Below, piece by piece: positions 17,014-23,147 of a stretch of 36,348 nucleotides of DNA. This DNA comes from an uncultured delta proteobacterium. Lineage in GTDB: Bacteria > Myxococcota > Myxococcia > Myxococcales > 40CM-4-68-19. A program made the position numbers and the translations under genes. Within the stretch, counting starts at the first letter, position 1; each line of letters starts with the position of its first letter. The DNA lies in the NCBI GenBank assembly GCA_903911145.1, contig CAIWCD010000027.1, positions 1-36,348 of the forward strand, given 5' to 3'. The notes beneath the pieces were generated by a model. That model did not search any database. It saw only the letters and a program-made list of their open reading frames with translations, and was not told the origin of the DNA.

Positions 17014-17884
17014 GCTTCGAGCTCGTTACGGCGGAGGACGCGCACTACCCGAAGGCGCTGATGTGCCGGGCGCTCGGGCTCTCCCGCTCCGGGAATCATG
17101 CGTACGAGACGCGGGGGCCGTCGCGGCGCGCGTTGGAAGAACAGAAGCTCGACGTGTTGGTGGCGGCGATCTTCCGCGAGTTGAAGGGTCGCTACGGAGC
17201 GCCGCGCATCGAGAAGGAACTACGCCAACGCAACCACCGCACGAGTAAAAACGGGTGGCTGCGTCGATGGTGCGGCAGGGATTACGGGCACGGCCACGGC
17301 GCCGGTGGCGCCGTACAACGGACTCGAATCATACCCAGCCGATCGCGCCGAATCTCCTCGACCGGAACTTCACTGCCGAGGCGCCGGACCGGGTCTGGGT
17401 TGCGGATACAACCTACCTGCCAGTGCTCGGCGGCTTTATCTACCTCTGCGTGATCCTCGATTTGTTCTCGCGCAAGGTTGTCGGCTGGTCGGTCGATGAC
17501 AGGCTCGACGCCGAGCTGTCCGGCGAGGCGCTGCGGCGAGCGCTCGCGGTACGCCAGCCCGCGCCAGGCCTGCTCTTCCACTCCGACCGTGGCATCGAGT
17601 TCGCGGCTGGAAGATTCCGCGACAGACTCGTCCGCGTCGGCGCGGTACAGAGCATGAGCCGCAAAGGCAACTGCTGGGACAACGCTGTCGCAGAGAGTTT
17701 CTTCTCTACCCTCGAGTTTGAGATGGAGCCGGGCCAAGCCTGGCGCTTCGCAGATGATGCACGGCTGGAGTTGTCCAACTTCATCGACGGCTACTACAAC
17801 CTAAAGAGGCTCCACTCGAGCAACGGCTACCGCAGTCCGAACAACACCGAATCCGATTGGCGTTCTGAAGCCAGGGCAGCATAA
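17010..17884 (+). pseudogene. IS3-family transposase OrfB, single-base frameshift
   Basis: The integrase-like catalytic subunit is split between two frames. From ATG 17010 the frame encodes the HTH_21-type N-terminus (MCRALGLSRSGNHAYETRG ... GRYGAPRIEKELRQRNHRTS). It then leaves the family at an A5 run (17247-17251). One extra A there would restore continuous reading into the -1 frame, which encodes the rve domain. The DDE residues are all present: D in WVADTTYL, D in FHSDRGIEFA and E in NAVAESFFSTLE, with the expected spacing, followed by YNLKRLHSSNGYRSP. The lesion is therefore a single A deletion in a homopolymer, either a real inactivating mutation or a sequencing error. The heptamer does not fit a standard slippery site, since P-site re-pairing would fail, so programmed frameshifting is unlikely. 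Confidence 0.88.
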
Positions 17885-17888
17885 ACTC

Positions 17889-17915
17889 GGTGTCCACGAA
17901 AACGGGGCAAGCTCA
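17889..17915 (-). repeat. Right terminal inverted repeat of the IS3-family element
   Basis: Starts GGTGTCCACGA on the plus strand and ends GGGGCAAGCTCA. It is the inverted partner of 16666-16692, 25 of 27 identical, and is followed directly by the TCG target duplication. Confidence 0.93.
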
Positions 17916-17956
17916 TCGCCTGCTGAATGCCCTGTCGCCGACTTGACGAGGTCTCC

Positions 17957-19468
17957 GTGAAACATGCTCTTCCCGCTCTCGCTGCCCTGCTCTTCGTTTC
18001 TGCCGCGCGCGCCGCTCCTTCCGCACCTGCGCCCGTCGCACCGATCCCTCCGATTGAGCCGAAGATCGCGCGCATGTTCGGCGGCGAGCAGGACGACGTC
18101 GCGTCAGCCATGCTCGTCGACGCGCAGGGAGACGCCTATCTGATCGGAGAGACCAGGAGCTTCTACGATAAGACCTATAATGACTTCCTGATCGTGAAGG
18201 TGAAGGCCGGCGGCTCGCTCGCCTGGGCGCGGACCTATGGCACTCCCGACGCCGAGCACATCTCCAACTATCTCGATGGCACACACGGAGGCTCTGCGCG
18301 CGCGGCCGCGCTGGGTGCGGATGGGAGCGTCTACGTAACCGGTTCGTCGATGGTGTCGGGGCGCCGCGATCCGGTCGCCGCGATCGTGTTCAAGATCACT
18401 CCGGACGGCGATCTCGCCTGGTCTCGAATCTGGCGGCCGGGCTGGGAGAACATGGCGAAGTTCTCCGCTGCGGGCAGCTGCGTGACGGTCTCTGGAAATC
18501 GCGTGTTCGTCGCCGGCCAGACAGGTGCGGGGCTCACCAACGAGGAGGGGATGATCTTCCTCGCGAGCTTCGATGCAGCCACCGGAGAGCAGACGGCCGT
18601 CGTGGCGTCCGATCCCAATCCCACCGTCAACGACCGCGTATTCTCGATGGTGGCCGATGAGAATGGGGTGTGGCTCGCAGGGTGGAATGGCAAGACCAAC
18701 CGCGGCCAACTCACCCGCTTCTCGACCACCAACGACAACCTTGCCCTCGACTGGTCCAGGCAGATTCCGTTGCAGAATCTCGGCAGCACGCTCGCAGACA
18801 TCGACAGGGACGCGGCCGGCAACCTGTATCTCGCTGCCGATATTCACGGCACGGAGACCTGGATCGAAATCCTCAAGCTCGGTCCCGATGGTTCCTTCAA
18901 ATGGGGTCGGCGCTACAACGCTGGGGCCTCCAACGATAAGAACAACACCCGTACCATCCGCGTTCTCGGCGACAAGCTGGTGGTCGGCGGGCGCGTCGGA
19001 CTCGGCGGTGCGCCGACCGAGGCGGATCGCAACTACGGCGATAGCCTCCTGCTCGTCTATACCCTCGAGGGGAAGCTTGTGCGTGAGCTGTACCACTTCA
19101 CGGGGACCGCCAATGACGTGGTGGCGATGGACGCCGTCACCGGCATCGGCGCCTTCGGGAAGACGCTATACGCAGGCGGTTGGATCTGGCCCCACGGCAA
19201 GAATCACGTAGGCGAGTGGCGCGATCCGAACGGCTATCGGGTCAGCCACGCATCCGCGGAAACCAACGCGAGCGACTACGCGCCGATGAACGACGTTCAT
19301 GCCTCCGCGATCGATCTGCCGAAGGCCGCGTCAAGGAAGGGAGAGGAGTTCAAGACCCTCGGGTGGAAGGACGTCACCGCCGCGATGAGTTTTGGAACCC
19401 CGAAGGAACAGAGCACCAAGGGTCACCAGACCCAGTTCTATCTATTCACCTTCGACGGGCTCCTCTAA
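17957..19468 (+). CDS. Exported SBBP-like beta-propeller protein
   Basis: I chose GTG 17957, which has GAGG five bases upstream and begins a clean signal peptide (KHALPALAALLFVSAARA, cleavage after AARA). The 503-aa protein has repeats of the form VDAQGDAYLIGETRS ... DFLIVKVKAGGSLAWARTYG, LGADGSVYVTGSS ... IVFKITPDGDLAWSRIW and DAAGNLYLAADIHG ... EILKLGPDGSFKWGRRY. This is the SBBP/NHL-like propeller pattern (D-x-x-G-N-x-Y-x-x-G ... D-x-x-x-x-K-x-x-x-x-G-x-x-x-W). It is probably secreted or periplasmic; no enzymatic motif is seen. The IS element ends only 41 bp upstream. Its insertion probably separated this gene from the kinase gene, so native expression may be lost or driven from the IS end. 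Confidence 0.82.
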   Translation: MKHALPALAALLFVSAARAAPSAPAPVAPIPPIEPKIARMFGGEQDDVASAMLVDAQGDAYLIGETRSFYDKTYNDFLIVKVKAGGSLAWARTYGTPDAEHISNYLDGTHGGSARAAALGADGSVYVTGSSMVSGRRDPVAAIVFKITPDGDLAWSRIWRPGWENMAKFSAAGSCVTVSGNRVFVAGQTGAGLTNEEGMIFLASFDAATGEQTAVVASDPNPTVNDRVFSMVADENGVWLAGWNGKTNRGQLTRFSTTNDNLALDWSRQIPLQNLGSTLADIDRDAAGNLYLAADIHGTETWIEILKLGPDGSFKWGRRYNAGASNDKNNTRTIRVLGDKLVVGGRVGLGGAPTEADRNYGDSLLLVYTLEGKLVRELYHFTGTANDVVAMDAVTGIGAFGKTLYAGGWIWPHGKNHVGEWRDPNGYRVSHASAETNASDYAPMNDVHASAIDLPKAASRKGEEFKTLGWKDVTAAMSFGTPKEQSTKGHQTQFYLFTFDGLL

Positions 19469-19571
19469 CAGCGTGACTTGCCGTCGCGCAGGCGCAACTC
19501 GTATCCGCCACTCGTTTGGTATCCACTGACGAGGATCACCCCCATAACCGTCGACGAGCCGAGGAGGGGAA

Positions 19572-20540
19572 TTGAGTAATCAGACTCAGGATCGCCTCTT
19601 GACCGTCCTATCGCCGCTCGCCGCGGAGCAACGGCCCAGCGCGTTCGAGCCGGCCGCGCTTCATCCGCTCGCCATCGCGGCAGCCAATCAAGTTCGCGAA
19701 TCGCTGCGCGCCGGATGGATCTCGCCCACCGTTCCCAGCGCTGTTCTCTATGGCCGCGACGGCGGCAAGATGTTCGGCGTCCTCGTCGTGCGGGCGCCGG
19801 ATCAGACCATCGGATTTCTTCGCGCCTTCTCCGGACAGCTCGATGGAACCTGGGACATCGAAGGCTATGTGCCTCCTGTCTTTGATCGCGCGCGCCGCGA
19901 ACAGACCGAGCCGCGCGGCGAAGCGGTGGTGCGAAGGTTCACCGCCCGGATATTGGCGCTCGAGTCTTCTACCGAGTGGGCCGAGCTGCGCTCAGCCGCG
20001 GCCGCATTGGCCCAACGCCACGCGCGCGAAGATCTCGCGCTGAAGCTCTGCCTGCGCGCCAACCGCGCGAGCCGCCACGACGGATCGGGTACCGCTGCCA
20101 CCACGGGCCGCGACGACGAGACGGAGCACCGCAGGGAAAAGAAGCGGATGCGCGAGGAGCGGGAAGCGATCGAGCGAACGCTGGAGAGATTCGCGAGCCG
20201 CCTGCGCCGCATGAAGCAGCTTCGCCTTGCTGCATCGCGCATCTGCTCGAAGCAGCTCTACGACACGTATGCCTTTACCAACGCACAAGGGCAGTCGCGC
20301 ACTCTCTGGGATCTCTGCGCGCCGAGCGCACCACCTTCGGGAACGGGAGACTGCGCGGCGCCGAAGCTGATCGTGCACGCGCTCCGCAATGGCCTTGCGC
20401 CGCTCGCCCTCGCCGAGTTCTGGTTCGGCAAAGCGCCACGCAGCGGAGGGAAGAGCGAAGGCAGCTTCTATCCGCCTTGCAGCGAAAAATGCGGGCTGGT
20501 GCTTCCATTCCTGCTGGGCGATCCGTCTGCCTCGGCTTGA
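19572..20540 (+). CDS. N-terminal-half homologue of RluA-like pseudouridine synthase, catalytic half absent
   Basis: The start is TTG at 19572, with an AGGAGG site just upstream. The 322-aa protein follows, in order, the N-terminal region I know from long RluA-family pseudouridine synthases of gamma-proteobacteria: HPLAIAAANQVRESL, then GKMFGVLVV ... IGFLRAFSGQLDG, GYVPPVFDRARREQ, a long charged coiled coil (about residues 185-235), SKQLYDTYAFTNAQGQSRTL, GTGDCAAPKLIVHALRNGL, LALAEFWFGKAPRSGG and FYPPCSEKCGLVLPFLLGD. Full-length members continue into an RluA catalytic domain with an HRLD motif. Here a stop follows eleven codons after the CSEKC motif, and no catalytic half is found downstream. 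It is either a truncated remnant or a stand-alone RNA-binding module. The stop lies 44 bp before the attachment-like sequence at 20584. Confidence 0.6.
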   Translation: MSNQTQDRLLTVLSPLAAEQRPSAFEPAALHPLAIAAANQVRESLRAGWISPTVPSAVLYGRDGGKMFGVLVVRAPDQTIGFLRAFSGQLDGTWDIEGYVPPVFDRARREQTEPRGEAVVRRFTARILALESSTEWAELRSAAAALAQRHAREDLALKLCLRANRASRHDGSGTAATTGRDDETEHRREKKRMREEREAIERTLERFASRLRRMKQLRLAASRICSKQLYDTYAFTNAQGQSRTLWDLCAPSAPPSGTGDCAAPKLIVHALRNGLAPLALAEFWFGKAPRSGGKSEGSFYPPCSEKCGLVLPFLLGDPSASA

Positions 20541-20583
20541 TACAGCGGCTGGTGCAGACGCACCGCGCGACAGAGCGGCAAAA

Positions 20584-20606
20584 TGGTGGAGGCGGCGGGA
20601 ATCGAA
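20584..20606 (-). other. tmRNA/tRNA 3'-end fragment, candidate attachment-site remnant
   Basis: On the minus strand this reads TTCGATTCCCGCCGC...CCACCA, i.e. T-loop, 3' T-stem and acceptor to CCA of a tmRNA-like end. The 5' T-stem half needed to pair (GCGGG) is replaced by unrelated sequence (TCGTA), so only the 3' end is present. That is how an att copy looks after integration at a tRNA/tmRNA 3' end. Because CCA points left, the inserted DNA should lie to the right. Confidence 0.6.
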
Positions 20607-20862
20607 TACGAGTGATGCGTCTAATGACGAAAGCCCATTAGGGCCTATTAACGCCCTTGAGCGCCGTAATGCCTCGGTGATCTCAGACTCGACGCGAGTT
20701 GCGTTGTCCGCTGAAACGCCTCAAGAGCCCGCAGCGTGTAACGGTGTGACGAGTGACATCCGCGCGGGCTTGGCATCGGCACTGGAAAAATGGGATTCCA
20801 ACGCTGAGGTCTCAGAGCTGAGGCGCGCCCTGCTCTCTGTGCTCCAGGCATTAGAAATCTAG
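20584..20862 (+). other. Small open frame reading through the tmRNA-like end
   Basis: In the frame that turns the tmRNA-like sequence into WWRRRESNTSDASND the reading continues open to a TAG at 20860-20862. Its last part (VTSDIRAGLASALEKWDSN ... ELRRALLSVLQALEI) is amphipathic and looks protein-like. RRRESNP-type and VEAAGIEP-type frames are common artefacts of tRNA/tmRNA ends in annotated genomes. There is no good ATG/SD; GTG codons within it could start a shorter protein. I would not call this a gene without expression evidence. Confidence 0.3.
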
Positions 20863-20920
20863 GCAACGCACCGGCATGATTCGCGTTGACGTGGAGCGAT
20901 CATCAGCTATGGGCCACGGA

Positions 20921-21562
20921 TCAAACGGCCCCGGTTAGCATTTTGAGATCCGCCTCGGCGATCGAGAGAGCAACTCGCAGCTTGGCTCGCTGAGCATCCA
21001 ACTTCGCCACTTTCGGGCTCGGTAGCCCACGGGCAAGGACTTTCTTGATCTTCCCGAGGCGATCGCGGCACGCAGTCCAGTCAGCGAAGGTGCGCTCGAT
21101 CTGCCGCAAGAGCCATCCGCGATAGGTCATGTCGTCGTCTCGATTTAGGTCCAGCAGGTCGATTGTCCAGGTCCCCGCAATCGTCCGGCTGCGAACCTCT
21201 ACTTGGTGATAGCCCAAGTGATGCGACATCTTGTGTTGGCACGGGGCCGGAACGTAGACACCTCGTTTCAATTGCGTTGGTGTCGGCCAGAAGTCCCGCT
21301 TGCGGCTGTTGCAGGCATTGCAGCAGTAATAGAGGTTCGAGTAGTCCGCCTGCAGCTCTGGGAACCTTTTCTGCGGCTTATAGTGATCCACGCCGAACTC
21401 GTTCGGCGTTTTCGGACCGTCCGGCATCCTGCAGTAGACACACTGCCTGCCAAACTCGTCCCGCAAGAAGGGCTTGTACTTGCGGTAATCCGCGAACACA
21501 GGCGGACGTTGCTTGCGCACGTGCCTACTCCGCGGATACTTGAACGGGATCCGGCTCGACAT
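20921..21562 (-). CDS. HNH endonuclease
   Basis: This 213-aa protein has a typical HNH/zinc module. CVYC (C41, C44) and CNAC (C81, C84) form the zinc pairs. FGVDHYKPQKRFPEL supplies the DH (D59, H60) with the general-base histidine, and NLYYCCNACNSRK gives the Asn and Cys positions. The remaining C-terminal region is helical and basic (GKIKKVLARGLPSPKVAKLD), probably for DNA contact. The ATG start overlaps the stop of the 152-aa gene by one base (TGATG), and it is the last gene of a three-gene operon with a TIGR04255-like protein. HNH enzymes in such settings are often nuclease effectors of phage-defence systems. PtuB-like (TIGR02646) membership is possible but not certain. Confidence 0.88.
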   Translation of the reverse strand: MSSRIPFKYPRSRHVRKQRPPVFADYRKYKPFLRDEFGRQCVYCRMPDGPKTPNEFGVDHYKPQKRFPELQADYSNLYYCCNACNSRKRDFWPTPTQLKRGVYVPAPCQHKMSHHLGYHQVEVRSRTIAGTWTIDLLDLNRDDDMTYRGWLLRQIERTFADWTACRDRLGKIKKVLARGLPSPKVAKLDAQRAKLRVALSIAEADLKMLTGAV

Positions 21563-22020
21563 CAGAGATCAGCGAGTAGCTCGTCGGTCTCGCTAAGGAG
21601 ATCGTGAGCCGTCTTGGAACGCTCCGCCGCGGCGCTCAGCCGCTCGTAGTCGTCGGCGGTTACGCGGGGGAAATAGGCGGCCGCCCTTTCCGTGGCGATC
21701 AGCAGCCGAGCTGCTTCTTCGCGGGACAGCTGGCCCCGCACGTACTCCCGCGCAAGTAATTCCTGCCGCGCGAAAACCGCCCGCTCCGCGTCATCGACGC
21801 CACGCCCGATCGGCGATTTCGATTGGGTGGGTTCCTCAAAGATAGGCGCACCTGTCGTGTTCGCTGTCGCTCCCAGAATGTTGGGGGCGACCACGACAAG
21901 CGTCGCGGCCCAACTCGAGATCGCGTCTGCCGGCCGATAGGCTCGCACAAACGGCTTCAGCGTCTCTTCGCCTTGAGGGACCCGATATGGGGGCGTGCTC
22001 GTAACAGTGTTTGCCGGCAC
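21562..22020 (-). CDS. Unknown 152-aa protein between TIGR04255-like and HNH genes
   Basis: I recognise no family. The start is GTG at 22020, two bases after the stop of the upstream gene, and its stop overlaps the HNH gene start. The first about 75 residues are proline/alanine/threonine-rich (TPPYRVPQGEETLKPF, WAATLVVVAPNILGATANTT). The second half is strongly helical and charged (DDAERAVFARQELLAREYVR, LSREEAARLLIATERAAAYF, ERSKTAHDLLSETDELLADL). There is no signal peptide, metal motif or Walker motif. The tight spacing on both sides says that it is translated with its neighbours and probably acts with them, as an adaptor, antitoxin-like or regulatory partner (inference). Confidence 0.75.
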   Translation of the reverse strand: MPANTVTSTPPYRVPQGEETLKPFVRAYRPADAISSWAATLVVVAPNILGATANTTGAPIFEEPTQSKSPIGRGVDDAERAVFARQELLAREYVRGQLSREEAARLLIATERAAAYFPRVTADDYERLSAAAERSKTAHDLLSETDELLADL

Positions 22021-22022
22021 GA

Positions 22023-22760
22023 TCAGTCCTTCCTTCCATCAGGAGATTTACTCATGTGTTCCCGAGCCCTGTCCCCGATCGCCCACTCGAACAGTCTATA
22101 TGTCTGCTCGTGAAAGTGCGACAACATGTCCCGGAGTTGCCCGTTCTCGACATCCTCCGCGAAGAAATCTGAGTCGAGAAAGTATTTTTTTTGATCGACT
22201 GTCACGTTTGGGTCAAGCCCGTGTTGAAACATGAAGCCACTGCCCTTCCCGCACGTCCCCCGTATCTGCTGCCAGCAGAGGGTCGGGCGGCCGAATATCC
22301 CCTGCAGCAGTGGCGCACCAAGTGACTCGTTGATCCAACCGTCCAGTTGCGACGGTCCCACCGGGAGCGCGTTGATGTACCTGAGCCCAACACGAGTGTA
22401 GCGCGGCGTATCGAGGAGGTGATCGATCTGCTTCACGATCCAATAGAGCTTCCCGCTGAACTCGGCGAAGTTCACGTACTGGTTGGTGTCGAGCGAGATG
22501 CTTCCAGACTTCAAACCGACGCGCCACCGCCTATCCAACGACGAGAATGTGTGTCCTGTGGCCTTCTCCGCTTCGGAGCTGCCGATCATCGGAACGACGG
22601 TCACAATCTTCTCGTAGTGCGGATATTCCTTTCGCAGAGCCTTCTGAAAGGCGACTGGCTGCTCCGTCTCCAGCTCCAGGAGCGTCGGGAACCGGATCTC
22701 GCAGATAGCTTGTGCGATCAGGTTGGCGTTGTACTCTTTTTGTACACGCTCCGGGAGCAC
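22023..22760 (-). CDS. TIGR04255 family protein
   Basis: I placed the start at GTG 22760 (AGGA site eight bases upstream; product begins VLPERVQKEYNANLIAQAIC). A longer frame from ATG 22868 adds 36 residues unlike the family. The 245-aa protein has the TIGR04255 layout: an N-terminal NLIAQAICEIRF strand, then FQKALRKEYPHYEKI, TFSSLDRRWRVGLKSGSISL, TNQYVNFAEFSGKLYW and the conserved RVGLRYINALPV. The C-terminal part ends in a helix followed by a charged tail. The family is sporadically distributed in bacteria and its function is unknown to me. It heads a three-gene minus-strand operon with the 152-aa protein and HNH nuclease, and is divergent from the type I RM operon. Confidence 0.75.
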   Translation of the reverse strand: MLPERVQKEYNANLIAQAICEIRFPTLLELETEQPVAFQKALRKEYPHYEKIVTVVPMIGSSEAEKATGHTFSSLDRRWRVGLKSGSISLDTNQYVNFAEFSGKLYWIVKQIDHLLDTPRYTRVGLRYINALPVGPSQLDGWINESLGAPLLQGIFGRPTLCWQQIRGTCGKGSGFMFQHGLDPNVTVDQKKYFLDSDFFAEDVENGQLRDMLSHFHEQTYRLFEWAIGDRAREHMSKSPDGRKD

Positions 22761-23147
22761 CAAGTCCTGTCCGCGGTCGGCCAACGTGCCCTCCCATCGA
22801 TCGTATCGCAGCGCCGCAAGGCAGCATGCCGTCGGCGAACGCGTGTCGTCGCACAATCGAGGCCCCAACGCCAGACCGCCGCAAGTGGCGGTGTTCTTTT
22901 GCTATCCATTTCGAGCGCTGGCCCGCACTCCGCCAGCAGCCACAGACTGGCAGGCGAGTCTCTCGACCATTCGTACGACCAGCGGGTTCCCGTTGTCCGC
23001 GGGACCCCGCGCGCAACGCCACTGCCGTTGAGCCGAGTCGGCCGAAGAGAACCCGTTCAGCTGCTGTCTCCCGCGCGTGCTAACAGTCGCGCACGACGGT
23101 GAAGAGGCGCGCTGATCGAGCGTCTCCGAAGAGCAAGGGGCGCGACG
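22761..23147. promoter_or_regulatory. 387-bp divergent intergenic region
   Basis: It separates the minus-strand TIGR04255 operon from the plus-strand hsdM operon, so it must carry both promoters. I see a hairpin with a T-rich tail at 22875-22900 but no confident -35/-10 pair. HsdM carries its own HTH, so an autoregulatory operator could be here. No convincing gene is present. Confidence 0.45.
22875..22900 (+). terminator. Terminator-like hairpin in the divergent region
   Basis: ACCGCC (22875-22880), loop GCAAGT and GGCGGT (22887-22892) form a six-base-pair GC-rich stem followed by GTTCTTTT. The tail orientation suits plus-strand transcription, although no plus-strand gene lies just upstream. 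It could end a short RNA, act as a leader or be accidental. Confidence 0.35.

Larger units (their letters stand above)
16666..17915 (+). mobile_element. IS3-family insertion sequence, complete ends, 1250 bp
   Basis: The element is bounded by 27-bp inverted repeats (16666-16692 and 17889-17915) that match at 25 of 27 positions. Each is flanked by TCG (16663-16665 and 17916-17918), a 3-bp target duplication within the IS3-family range. It carries orfA and orfB in the usual two-frame layout. orfB has a one-base frameshift, so this copy is probably inactive. It sits between the heme-sensor kinase stop and the start of the exported propeller gene, 41 bp upstream of that start. Confidence 0.95.
20541..20920. 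other. 380-bp junction region between core segment and right-hand island
   Basis: It contains the tmRNA/tRNA 3'-end-like sequence (20584-20606) and a small open frame that reads through it (20584-20862). The last 58 bp before the HNH gene's stop hold nothing that I recognise. No tyrosine integrase gene is adjacent. Confidence 0.5.

Noticed and set aside
17240-17260. Programmed -1 frameshift in IS orfB
   Set aside because: The site reads T AAA AAC, which does not allow P-site re-pairing, and it lies within orfB rather than at the orfA/orfB junction. A one-base deletion is simpler.
22761-22868. 36-residue N-terminal extension of the TIGR04255 protein
   Set aside because: It has no family similarity and no ribosome site at 22868. 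The GTG at 22760 has an AGGA site and gives the family-like N-terminus.
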